Source of the DNA: an uncultured Muribaculaceae bacterium
GTDB taxonomy: Bacteria > Bacteroidota > Bacteroidia > Bacteroidales > Muribaculaceae
NCBI GenBank assembly: GCA_905207535.1
Contig: CAJLLX010000041.1
Span: 1-15,755 of the forward strand
DNA: 15,755 nt
Direction: 5' to 3'
Positions 8,051 through 14,326 of this stretch are shown here, piece after piece; the stretch's first letter is position 1, and each line of letters opens with the position of its first letter. Below the pieces are notes generated by a model that made no database searches, was not told the DNA's origin, and worked only from the letters and a program-made list of their open reading frames with translations. The position numbers were made by a program, and so were the translations under genes.

Positions 8051-8081
8051 CAAAGTTATTAAAAGCGCTTTAAAGCATAAA
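8051..8081 (-). promoter_or_regulatory. Candidate promoter of the tolC-hlyD-permease operon
   Basis: On the minus strand TAACTTTG (8058-8051) matches the Bacteroidetes -7 consensus TAnnTTTG exactly, and TTTA (8081-8078) stands 19 bases upstream in the -33 position. The start would be near 8044, giving a leader of about 230 nt. A weaker -7-like CATATTTG nearer the gene (7927-7920) could supply a second start. Confidence 0.55.
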
Positions 8082-8089
8082 GCGCTTTT
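8061..8089. promoter_or_regulatory. Inverted repeat overlapping the efflux promoter (operator candidate)
   Basis: AAAAGCGCTTTA (8061-8072) and TAAAGCGCTTTT (8078-8089) are perfect 12-bp inverted arms around a 5-base spacer. Each arm also contains the self-complementary decamer AAAGCGCTTT (8062-8071 and 8079-8088), so the site is two identical palindromes 17 bp apart. It fills the space between the -33 and -7 elements and covers the -33, as expected for a repressor site. No regulator gene is adjacent. Confidence 0.6.
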
Positions 8090-8129
8090 TGCTCCAATCT
8101 TCATTGATTTTGGAAAATATTGGCCTAAA

Positions 8130-8221
8130 TTTCCCCCTCCCTCCATCTCCTCCCTTTTCTCCTTTGCTTTCCTCTTCAGCTTTCCTCCATTTCCTTTCCC
8201 ATTTCCTCCTTTTTTTCTCTC
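8130..8221. other. 92-bp nearly pure pyrimidine tract
   Basis: Only six of 92 bases on the plus strand are purines (8145, 8166, 8178, 8179, 8189, 8201). The minus strand is therefore a polypurine run. It lies upstream of the efflux promoter and downstream of the candidate small RNA. It might arise by slippage or form unusual DNA structure; nothing in it looks coding. Confidence 0.6.
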
Positions 8222-8286
8222 AAATATGGCTAAAAACCCCTCCTTCCTTCTCCTTCCAGGTGGGCCCGTTCCTCGTTTCACATTTC

Positions 8287-8317
8287 TTTTTTAAGTTATC
8301 AGAGCTTCAGCTCTGAT
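8287..8317. repeat. T-run plus 20-bp palindrome (family copy C)
   Basis: TTTTTTAAGTT leads into ATCAGAGCTTCAGCTCTGAT (8298-8317): an 8-bp perfect stem around the loop TTCA. It shares its ends with copies A and D and all but one base of its 12-base core with copy B. It begins 16 bases beyond the end of the candidate small RNA. On neither strand is the stem followed by a T-run, so it is not a classic terminator. Confidence 0.65.
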
Positions 8318-8332
8318 GATATCCGGATGGCA

Positions 8333-8398
8333 CAAAAAAAATTACTCGTCATCCCGACGAATAATCTTCTTACCTTAAATCTAATACCATGAAAAACT
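8333..8398 (-). ncRNA. Candidate small RNA of about 65 nt
   Basis: On the minus strand a consensus -7 element is followed by about 32 unstructured bases and an intrinsic terminator, with no room for a protein. The predicted start is near 8398, just before a U-run. The single-stranded part contains CATGGTATTAGATTTAAGG, whose complement on the plus strand (8373-8391) reads as a leader ending in ATG followed by AAA AAC and a stop. I recall AATCTAATACCATGAAAAA-like sequences as common translation-start regions in Bacteroidales, so the RNA could pair with such sites. Families of paralogous small RNAs (for example FopS) are described in Bacteroides; membership cannot be tested here. Alternatively it is a decayed leader, but the minus-strand promoter and terminator favour a transcript. 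Confidence 0.55.
8334..8365 (-). terminator. Intrinsic terminator of the candidate small RNA
   Basis: Read on the minus strand, bases 8365-8341 form a stem of nine pairs with one mismatch (ATTATTCGTC against GACGAGTAAT, loop GGGAT), followed directly by a long T-run (8340-8334, plus two T in the stem end). This is a standard Rho-independent terminator. No protein gene ends just upstream of it. Confidence 0.8.
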
Positions 8399-8402
8399 GA
8401 TG

Positions 8403-8433
8403 CAAAGGTATAGCTTTTATGTTTTACAACATA
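8403..8433 (-). promoter_or_regulatory. Promoter of the candidate small RNA
   Basis: TACCTTTG (8410-8403 on the minus strand) matches the TAnnTTTG -7 consensus exactly. The -33 position, 19 bases upstream, has TATG (8433-8430), one mismatch from TTTG. The surrounding region is AT-rich, unlike the neighbouring pyrimidine tracts. Confidence 0.55.
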
Positions 8434-8490
8434 CTTTTCGGCCAGAAAAATACATTTCTATAACACTATTTAACACTTATCCTCCAATTT

Positions 8491-8507
8491 GTCGCCGTCG
8501 CGGCGAC
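8491..8507. repeat. GC-rich perfect hairpin
   Basis: GTCGCCG and CGGCGAC form a 7-bp perfect stem around TCG, in an otherwise AT- and pyrimidine-rich spacer. It lies upstream of the candidate small RNA promoter. There is no T-run on either side long enough to make it an intrinsic terminator. Confidence 0.45.
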
Positions 8508-8582
8508 ATTTCTTCCCCCCTCCTTCGCTTTTTTTCATCTCCACCCACCTATTTCCCTCCCCCCTACTTCCCCCGACGTTGC

Positions 8583-8624
8583 AAAAATAAAGATGGCCAT
8601 GTGTCAAAAGGACACACGGCCATC
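8583..8624 (-). terminator. Intrinsic terminator of the T9SS-cargo gene
   Basis: On the minus strand GATGGCCGTGTGTC (8624-8611) pairs with GACACATGGCCATC (8605-8592) over 14 positions, with one G-T wobble and a 5-nt loop, followed by TTTATTTTTGC. It lies 23 bases after the stop codon at 8648. Confidence 0.92.
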
Positions 8625-8647
8625 AGTTTATGTTTCAGGGTGTTAGC

Positions 8648-11600
8648 TTACTTCACGGCTACCTTCGCGGTGGCTGTCTTGCCCGAGAGAGTGGCAGCGC
8701 GCGCTACGTAGATGCCGGCCTCCAGGTCGGCTACCGAAAGCACGGGCACATTGGCTGCAGAGGCGGCTAAGGTGCCGTCGGCGCTGTACACTTCGATGAG
8801 CACTACGGCATCGGTGCTGTCCACGGCGCGTGCGGTGAGCGTGGTGCCTACGAGGCTGAGCATCAGCGTGTCATCGCCGGTGGTCACTGCACCCACTCCG
8901 GACTCCTTGTCGGCGGTGGCGTAGATGTCGATGTAGCTCTTGGGCGCGCTGCCGCTGGTCATCTCCACAAAGCCGGTGTGCAGACCCTCCTCGGTGGTGT
9001 TGAAGGTCACGGAGAAGTCGCCGCCCGTGGCGGGGAGCTCTTCGTGCGACAGGGTGAAGTTGGCCGCATGCGAGCCTACCATCTTCAGTTTGATCGGATC
9101 GGTGAGGTTCAGACCGGTGCACGAGTAGTTGAAGGTCACGGGGGTGTTGGGAGCTACGGTAAACTCGTGGAGCGTCTGCGACGGGCGGATGAAGGGCACG
9201 TCGCTGCGGCCCCAGCTGAAGTTGTCGACCATGAACACTGCCGAATTTTCGCGGCCGCGGTTGGATGTCAGGTCGAAGCCCACGAAGAATACATCGTCGA
9301 GCTCCAGCCCCTCGAGGTCAACCACAAACTGGCGCCACTCGTCGTTGTCGTCGGCGGTCAGCGGGCTGGCCAGCAGCGGCTGACCGAGGATCTGCTCGCC
9401 GTCGGGCACCATATACAGCACATTGAAGCTGTCGGTCATCCCCTCGGCCAGGTACTGACCCTTGAGGTCGAAGGTGAGGAAGCGGCTTTCGGTGTTGGCG
9501 TAGTCGAGCGCCGGGCTCACGAGGGTCATCTCGCACGGGTTGCTCACTCCGGTGCCGCCGTAGAAGTCGTATGCGGTGGCTTTGGCGGCCTTGTTGCCGT
9601 CGGCCTCGGTGTAGCTCCACCATGCACGGGTCCCCTCGAAGGCGAAGTTTTTCCACTGCTCCACATGTATCGGCTTGTTTTTGGCGTCGTCAGTCTCGAA
9701 GTCCTGGGTGTAGAAGGTGAGAGGCGCTGTGGTATCGAGCGTGAAGTCGGTATCACCCTCGGTCTCCCCGGGCTCTACGCTCCCTGCGGTGGCCGTGCCG
9801 GTCACTTTGAAAGTGACGGTGTTGCCGTAGGGCGCTGTCAGTTCGATGGTGTCGGTGAAGGTGCCGGCCTGGTTCGGGGCGAAGGTTATCTTCAGCTGTG
9901 TCACACCCTCCTTCAGCAGCGAGGTGCTGTTGATGCGGAAGGCGCCGGTGGCGTTCACTATCTTGGCGGTGCCGTAGTCGGGACAGAAGGCGGTGGTCAC
10001 GGCCACGGTCTGCTCCTGAGTCTTCCCTACAGCGGCCTCAAAGGGAGTCAGCTCAGAGGTGTCGGCGCTCACGTTGGGCAGGTTGTTGGGGTCGATGGCT
10101 ACCACGGTGAAGTTTGTGCCGGTCGACAGCTCGGTGGGCACGGCGTCGAAGTTGATGCGCCCGGTGTGCTTGCCGATGGCGGTGGGGGTGTAGGTCACGG
10201 TGACCTCGGTGGTCGAGGTGCCGGCGGGGATGGAGGTCACATCGGTGCTGAACATCGCGCGGTCCTTGCCGGTGATGTACACCTCAGTGGCGTTGGTCAT
10301 GTCGGTGGCGCTCACTGTGAAGCGGGCCAGCGGCGAGCTTTCGCCCACATGTCCCAGCATATCGGGCAGCAGCTGCTCGGCGGTGACGCTGAGTTTAGGC
10401 TCCTCCACGGGCGCTGTGGCGCCTTCCACGTCGGCTGCCGAGCGGGGCGACAGCGAGATGATCGACAGCGAGCGCACGATACCGGTCACGGTGGCTTTCT
10501 GAGGCACGGTAGCGCCGATCAGGTCGGTCCCGGCGAAGGGCAGGATGGTCACGCTCTTATCTCCTGCGGTGCCGCGGCGGGCGGCGGAGGTGAAGGTCTC
10601 CCCCTCGGCCACGTCGCCGAAGCTAACTTCGTCGGTGAGTGTCACCAGTCGGTGGATATAGCTCTCGGGATCCTGCTGCAGGGCGGCAGCGCTCACTTCG
10701 AGCGGCGATTTGGTGCCGGTCCCTTTCTTGGTCACGTCGCTCATCGCCATCAGGTAGGGCACGCCCTGCTCTTTGGTGATCATGCACAGCACGCCGGTGA
10801 ACTTATCGCCCACGGCCAGCGGCAGCGTGGCCATGTCCACATAGCTGAAATCCACACACAGAGCGCCAGACATGTCGCCGGCATATACGCGCTTGTGGGC
10901 GGCGTCGACATAGGTCACGGTGGCGATGCCGGCGTAGCGGTACAGCTCGCCGTTGTTGGCCGTCTGGTTGATGATAAACGATGAATTGGGGATGGTGATC
11001 ACTCCCTGGGCAGTGCCCTGCAGGGTGACGATCACATCCTCCGCACCCTCAGCGCTGAGGGTCAGCGTCCCCTTGGCCTCGCCGGCCGAGGTGGCTTTGT
11101 AGGTGACGGAGAGAGTGGCTCCCGCCTCGGCCTCGGTAGCGCTGATGGTGGCGGGGGTGACGCTAAACTGGCTCGACGACACTGTGGCTGTGATGTCGCC
11201 GGTGAGCCCTGTGCCGCTCACGGTCAGGGTCTTCTCCACGGGATTGCCTTGGATGGTGGCGCCGAAATCCAGGCCGCTCACACTGGCGGTGATGGTGGCA
11301 TCGCCGGGCTCGTCGGGGCCGGGACCCGGCTCCTCACCGCCCCCGTTGCCGAAGAGTTCGCCCCACGTAGTGGCTACCTTCACATGCCCCACATTCAGCA
11401 CGGGAGCTGCTTTCATGCTTGTGCCTCCCTGGCGCAGCACTATGGCGCGCATGCCGAGGGTGGCGCTGATGTCGGCGGTGTTGCTCTGGGTCATCAGCGG
11501 AGTGCCCTCGGCCGAGAGGTCGGAAGGATCAACCCACACCGAGAACACGTCGTTTGTCGACCCTTCGACAAACGTGTATTTCATCACCACCAAGTGGGTG

Positions 11601-12136
11601 GTATTCAGCGCTAAGTCTGCCGAGGTGTTGGTGGGATTGGTGCCGTTTTTCGACATGCCCAGCTTGAAGGTGCCGGCTGCATCGCCCTCCGAGATAAACA
11701 GGCGCCCGATTTCCGACCCCGTGCGGGTGTCGGCGGGGAAGGATTTAGTGCCAGCTGCAAACGACATGAAATACACATTGTTGCCGGCCTCCTGCACGTT
11801 AATCAGCGCTGCCAGGTAGACATCGCCCGAGGTGATGGTCTCGGCGCCGCCCACACCCGGCAGCACATGGTAGAGTGACTGGTCGGTGGCGTCGCTCAGT
11901 CCGGCCAGTTTGGCCGATTTCCCCTCCGCTGCGGCATACCCGCTGTAACTCAGCGCCTTATCCTCCACCGATAGCGGCGCATCCTTCTTTGTGCCATACT
12001 GCAGCCATCCACCCTGGCCGTAAAGGCCGCCGGCGGGATAGTCAAATTTTTCTTCCAGCAACACTTCTCCTTGCGCCGGCGTCCATAATGCCGCCGCCAC
12101 TGCTGCCAATAACACTCGTGTAAATCGTTTTCTCAT
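8648..12136 (-). CDS. Large secreted mosaic protein with a T9SS C-terminal sorting domain
   Basis: A 1162-residue secreted protein. Domains in order: signal peptide (1-23); a jelly-roll-like N-terminal region (24-260, starting LLEEKFDYPAGGLYG); an acidic Gly/Pro linker (GGGEEPGPGPDEPG, near 265-278); a first Ig-like module of the ASPM/BACON-like kind (about 280-380); an OB-fold-like region resembling DUF5689/DUF6359 (about 382-568); two further Ig-like modules (about 575-680 and 680-785); a choice-of-anchor-J/cleaved-adhesin-like beta sandwich (about 805-975, TFYTQDFE to VDNFSWG); a fourth Ig-like module (about 985-1080); and a type A T9SS tail ending VYSADGTLAAS, LEAGIYVARA, KVAVK. The tail predicts transport by the type IX system and attachment or release at the surface. 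No catalytic motif is visible, so adhesion or glycan/protein binding is the likely role. It is monocistronic: own promoter (12227-12259) and terminator. Confidence 0.85.
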   Translation of the reverse strand: MRKRFTRVLLAAVAAALWTPAQGEVLLEEKFDYPAGGLYGQGGWLQYGTKKDAPLSVEDKALSYSGYAAAEGKSAKLAGLSDATDQSLYHVLPGVGGAETITSGDVYLAALINVQEAGNNVYFMSFAAGTKSFPADTRTGSEIGRLFISEGDAAGTFKLGMSKNGTNPTNTSADLALNTTHLVVMKYTFVEGSTNDVFSVWVDPSDLSAEGTPLMTQSNTADISATLGMRAIVLRQGGTSMKAAPVLNVGHVKVATTWGELFGNGGGEEPGPGPDEPGDATITASVSGLDFGATIQGNPVEKTLTVSGTGLTGDITATVSSSQFSVTPATISATEAEAGATLSVTYKATSAGEAKGTLTLSAEGAEDVIVTLQGTAQGVITIPNSSFIINQTANNGELYRYAGIATVTYVDAAHKRVYAGDMSGALCVDFSYVDMATLPLAVGDKFTGVLCMITKEQGVPYLMAMSDVTKKGTGTKSPLEVSAAALQQDPESYIHRLVTLTDEVSFGDVAEGETFTSAARRGTAGDKSVTILPFAGTDLIGATVPQKATVTGIVRSLSIISLSPRSAADVEGATAPVEEPKLSVTAEQLLPDMLGHVGESSPLARFTVSATDMTNATEVYITGKDRAMFSTDVTSIPAGTSTTEVTVTYTPTAIGKHTGRINFDAVPTELSTGTNFTVVAIDPNNLPNVSADTSELTPFEAAVGKTQEQTVAVTTAFCPDYGTAKIVNATGAFRINSTSLLKEGVTQLKITFAPNQAGTFTDTIELTAPYGNTVTFKVTGTATAGSVEPGETEGDTDFTLDTTAPLTFYTQDFETDDAKNKPIHVEQWKNFAFEGTRAWWSYTEADGNKAAKATAYDFYGGTGVSNPCEMTLVSPALDYANTESRFLTFDLKGQYLAEGMTDSFNVLYMVPDGEQILGQPLLASPLTADDNDEWRQFVVDLEGLELDDVFFVGFDLTSNRGRENSAVFMVDNFSWGRSDVPFIRPSQTLHEFTVAPNTPVTFNYSCTGLNLTDPIKLKMVGSHAANFTLSHEELPATGGDFSVTFNTTEEGLHTGFVEMTSGSAPKSYIDIYATADKESGVGAVTTGDDTLMLSLVGTTLTARAVDSTDAVVLIEVYSADGTLAASAANVPVLSVADLEAGIYVARAATLSGKTATAKVAVK

Positions 12137-12226
12137 GTGTCTTTGGATCTTATTTTTAGTGATAATTCGGTTTCAATTTCCCCATTCCTTTCCTCCCGTA
12201 TGCCCTCCTTTTTTGTGAAAAGTCAC

Positions 12227-12259
12227 CAAAGATACGAAAAAAGAATGTCAAAATGCAAA
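12227..12259 (-). promoter_or_regulatory. Promoter of the T9SS-cargo gene
   Basis: On the minus strand TTTG (12259-12256) and TATCTTTG (12234-12227) are separated by 21 bases and match both Bacteroidetes elements exactly. The predicted start near 12220 leaves a leader of about 84 nt. The -33 lies inside the large inverted repeat at 12240-12284. Confidence 0.7.
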
Positions 12260-12284
12260 TGTTTTTGCTATTTTGACATTCTTT
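12237..12284 (-). terminator. 15-bp inverted repeat: probable aroB-operon terminator overlapping the next promoter
   Basis: AAAGAATGTCAAAAT (12240-12254) and ATTTTGACATTCTTT (12270-12284) are perfect inverted arms; inside them GCAAA and TTTGC (12255-12259 and 12264-12268) extend the stem with one bulged base. Read on the minus strand the stem runs into six T (12242-12237), so it can terminate transcripts coming from aroB. It also covers the -33 element of the T9SS-cargo promoter and could serve as a protein site. The stem is AT-rich, so terminator strength is uncertain. Confidence 0.55.
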
Positions 12285-12411
12285 CTGCTATTCTTTTGTC
12301 TTTTTCCCTTTTCTCATTGCTATGAAAGCGTCGCAAATCCCATCCTCCGTGCAAAAAAAGAGGATGAATGGGTGTCATGCATTCTCTGTATTTCACATTG
12401 TGGCAGAACTG

Positions 12412-12443
12412 TTTTTTAGTAATCAAAGCTTCTGCTTTGATTA
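12412..12443. repeat. T-run plus 20-bp palindrome (family copy D)
   Basis: TTTTTTAGTA leads into ATCAAAGCTTCTGCTTTGAT (12422-12441), an 8-bp stem with loop TTCT that extends by one more pair on each side to 12421-12442 and again to 12420-12443. It has the ends of copies A and C and an upstream CTGTTTTTTAGT nearly identical to that of copy B. It lies 23 bases past the aroB stop, where a terminator might be expected, but the T-run is on the wrong side for the aroB transcript. Confidence 0.65.
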
Positions 12444-12466
12444 GTCGGCGATTGCCCCGCCTCCGA

Positions 12467-13558
12467 TCAGAGCAGCAGGTCGCGGTAGATGTCGAGGGCG
12501 GCCTTCACTTCGTCGTCGGTGGCCTCCACGTCGGTCACGGGCTGGCCGATATCCTTCAGCAGCGTGAAGGCGCGACGGCCGGGGGTGGTGTTCTTCTTGT
12601 CGTGCGACATGAACTCGAGCAGGCGGTCGTAGTCGTTGCAGGTGATGTCGTAGGCGGCGTAGTGGTGGCGCACATAGTCGGCATACTGGTGCAGGCGGTC
12701 GGAGGGGAAATCTTCCTTCATGTGCGACAGCACCAGGGCGGCCACCATGCCGAAGGCTACGGCGTAGCCGTGGCTCAGCGGCGCATGCCGCTCCAGCGCC
12801 AGCTCCTCGAAGGCGTGCCCGAATGTGTGCCCGAGGTTGAGCGCCTTGCGCCGGCCGCACTCCTTGGGATCTTCGGCCACAAAGCTGCATTTCACCTCCA
12901 CGCTCTCGCGCAGCAGATTGAGCAGCGTGTCAGGCTCGTAGGCGGTGACATCGTAGCGCAGCAGCCGGGCGGTCATCTCGGTGGAGGTGAGCAAGGCGTG
13001 CTTGAGCATCTCGGCGTAGCCCGAGAGCAGCTCCGATGTGGTGAGCGTGCGGAAAAATGTGGTGGAGATTATCACCAGCTCGGCATCGGCAAAGAGGCCC
13101 ACTTCGTTTTTGAGCGAATTGAAGTTGATGCCGGTCTTGCCCCCCACCGAGGCGTCTACAGCGCCCAAAAGGGAGGTGGGGATATTGACAAACGGTATGC
13201 CGCGCTTGAAGGTGGCGGCGGCAAAGGCGCCCATGTCGGTGATGACGCCTCCGCCGAGGTTGATCAGCAGCGACCGCCGCGTGGCGCCGTCGTCGCTGAG
13301 CTGCTTCCATATACCCGCGAGGGTGTCGAGATTTTTATGCTCGTCGCCGGCGCCGCCGGTCTCTATGATCTTTGCGTTGCGCACCACGGCGCTCTCGCTC
13401 TGCATCCTGGGCAGCACATATGAGGCCGTATTGGCATCTACAAGCACATGCACCGATGCCGGCTCCAGTTTCTCCACAAGCTCGTCGAGTGTCTGGGCCA
13501 CATGATTGGTAAAGAGCAGGCGTGCTTCGGGCGCCTGATTTTCGCTATTTTGCTCCAT
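12467..13558 (-). CDS. aroB: 3-dehydroquinate synthase
   Basis: Converts DAHP to 3-dehydroquinate, the second step of the shikimate pathway, using NAD and a divalent metal in the cytoplasm. The 363-residue length is normal. Family motifs are all present: the NAD-binding GGGVITDMG (102-110), PTSLLGAVDASVGGKTGIN with K141, GYAEMLKH with metal ligand E183, NLGHTFGHAFE with H244 and H248, HGYAVAFGM with H263, and HDKKN (319-323). It is the last gene of a minus-strand run, starting 21 bases after the HAD phosphatase stop, with no other aro gene nearby. Expression is therefore probably driven by the shared transcript. The start codon fits the family N-terminus, with a short polar extension. Confidence 0.96.
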   Translation of the reverse strand: MEQNSENQAPEARLLFTNHVAQTLDELVEKLEPASVHVLVDANTASYVLPRMQSESAVVRNAKIIETGGAGDEHKNLDTLAGIWKQLSDDGATRRSLLINLGGGVITDMGAFAAATFKRGIPFVNIPTSLLGAVDASVGGKTGINFNSLKNEVGLFADAELVIISTTFFRTLTTSELLSGYAEMLKHALLTSTEMTARLLRYDVTAYEPDTLLNLLRESVEVKCSFVAEDPKECGRRKALNLGHTFGHAFEELALERHAPLSHGYAVAFGMVAALVLSHMKEDFPSDRLHQYADYVRHHYAAYDITCNDYDRLLEFMSHDKKNTTPGRRAFTLLKDIGQPVTDVEATDDEVKAALDIYRDLLL

Positions 13559-13579
13559 AATATCCTGAAATCTAAACCA

Positions 13580-14317
13580 TTAATCCTCTTTTCGGCTTCC
13601 CATGAGCAGTTCGTCGAGATTGTCGGCCAGCGCCTCCATCGACGGAAGCACCAGATCGGCGCCGGCGCGCCACAGCTCATCTTCGGGTATCGGCCCGGTG
13701 GTCACGGCCACGGTAAAGGCTCCGGCACGTGCTCCCGCCTCCACCCCGAGGGGCGCGTTTTCGATTACTATCGACTCCCACGGCTCCACGCGGGCCATCT
13801 CCAAGGCTTTGAGGTAGGGCTCGGGGTGCGGCTTGCCGTGGGTGACATTGAGAGCCGTCACGCGCAGATCGTGCGGAAATCCGCCGGGGAAGTCGCCGTC
13901 AAGACGCTCCAGATTGGAGGGCTGCGCCGAGCCGGTCACCAGCACTCGTGTGATGCCGTGCTCCATCAGCATGCGGATCACCCGCTGCGCTCCGGCCACG
14001 GTCTCCGCGCGGGGAAGTTCACTGAAATAACGGGTCTTGCGGGCATAAAGTTCAGTGGCCTCCTCCTTTGTGGAGTGCCGGCCGAACTCGCGCATGAACA
14101 GCTTGTCGATCGTGGCCGGGCCGGTCATCCCTTCATAGAGGTAAAACTCGTCGCGACGGCACTTCACGCCGAGTTCGGTCATCATCCGATGCCACGCCAG
14201 GGTGTGGCGGCTCATGGTGTCGAGCAGCGTGCCGTCCATATCTATCAGGGCGGCACGCGGCGAGAACTCGGCGGCGCCTGTGCGCCGCAGGTAGCGGTCT
14301 ATAGCTTCGGATATCAT
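13580..14317 (-). CDS. HAD-superfamily hydrolase, beta-phosphoglucomutase-like
   Basis: A 245-residue cytoplasmic phosphatase or phosphomutase. Motif I is DMDGTLLDT, with nucleophile D26 and acid/base D28. The alpha-helical cap (about 35-105) is of the small C1 type. Motif II is the TGS at 128-130, motif III is K162 in HGKPHPEPY, and motif IV is IENAPLGVEAG, with E186 and N187 where many relatives have an acidic pair; the ENAPLGV variant occurs in sugar-phosphate phosphatases. Substrate cannot be read; phosphosugars or phosphoglycolate are plausible. It is separated from aroB by 21 bases and from the Crp-like gene by 47 bases that hold a short tandem repeat. Confidence 0.88.
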   Translation of the reverse strand: MISEAIDRYLRRTGAAEFSPRAALIDMDGTLLDTMSRHTLAWHRMMTELGVKCRRDEFYLYEGMTGPATIDKLFMREFGRHSTKEEATELYARKTRYFSELPRAETVAGAQRVIRMLMEHGITRVLVTGSAQPSNLERLDGDFPGGFPHDLRVTALNVTHGKPHPEPYLKALEMARVEPWESIVIENAPLGVEAGARAGAFTVAVTTGPIPEDELWRAGADLVLPSMEALADNLDELLMGSRKED

Positions 14318-14326
14318 GGGGATAAT

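Larger units (their letters stand above)
7815..8647. other. 833-bp intergenic region rich in regulatory structure
   Basis: No protein gene is supported here. Going up: the tolC leader with tandem 15-bp units (7870-7899) and a weaker -7-like CATATTTG on the minus strand (7927-7920); the tolC promoter and operator-like inverted repeat (8051-8089); a pyrimidine tract (8130-8221); a 20-bp palindrome (8298-8317); a candidate small RNA with promoter (8333-8410); a GC-rich hairpin (8491-8507); a second pyrimidine-rich stretch (about 8510-8574); and the terminator of the T9SS-cargo gene (8583-8624). Confidence 0.7.
12137..12466. other. 330-bp intergenic region between aroB and the T9SS-cargo gene
   Basis: No gene is supported. 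It contains, from low to high coordinate, the leader and promoter of the T9SS-cargo gene, the 15-bp inverted repeat at 12240-12284, a loose inverted pair CATCCTC/GAGGATG (12341-12347 and 12360-12366) around an A-run, and palindrome copy D (12420-12443) just past the aroB stop. Confidence 0.6.

Noticed and set aside
8027..8281. An 84-residue Lys/Gly/Glu-rich frame on the minus strand
   Set aside because: It is a translation of the polypurine tract and crosses the efflux promoter and operator; low complexity explains the open frame.
8389..8400. A plus-strand start codon in a leader-like context giving M-K-N-stop
   Set aside because: Three codons cannot be a gene, and no plus-strand promoter precedes it; better explained as the complement of the candidate small RNA seed.
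8400..8711. A 103-residue plus-strand frame beginning at the small RNA promoter
   Set aside because: It runs across the promoter, a hairpin, a pyrimidine tract and a terminator into the 3' end of the T9SS-cargo gene; no coding character.
8978..10984. A 668-residue open frame on the plus strand opposite the T9SS-cargo gene
   Set aside because: Gly/His/Val-rich sequence without any domain pattern; it is the antisense shadow of a GC-biased gene with clear domains, signal peptide, promoter and terminator.
12341..12366. Inverted pair CATCCTC/GAGGATG around an A-run as a terminator of aroB
   Set aside because: The T-run is inside the loop and not after the stem on the minus strand; the 12240-12284 repeat is a better candidate.
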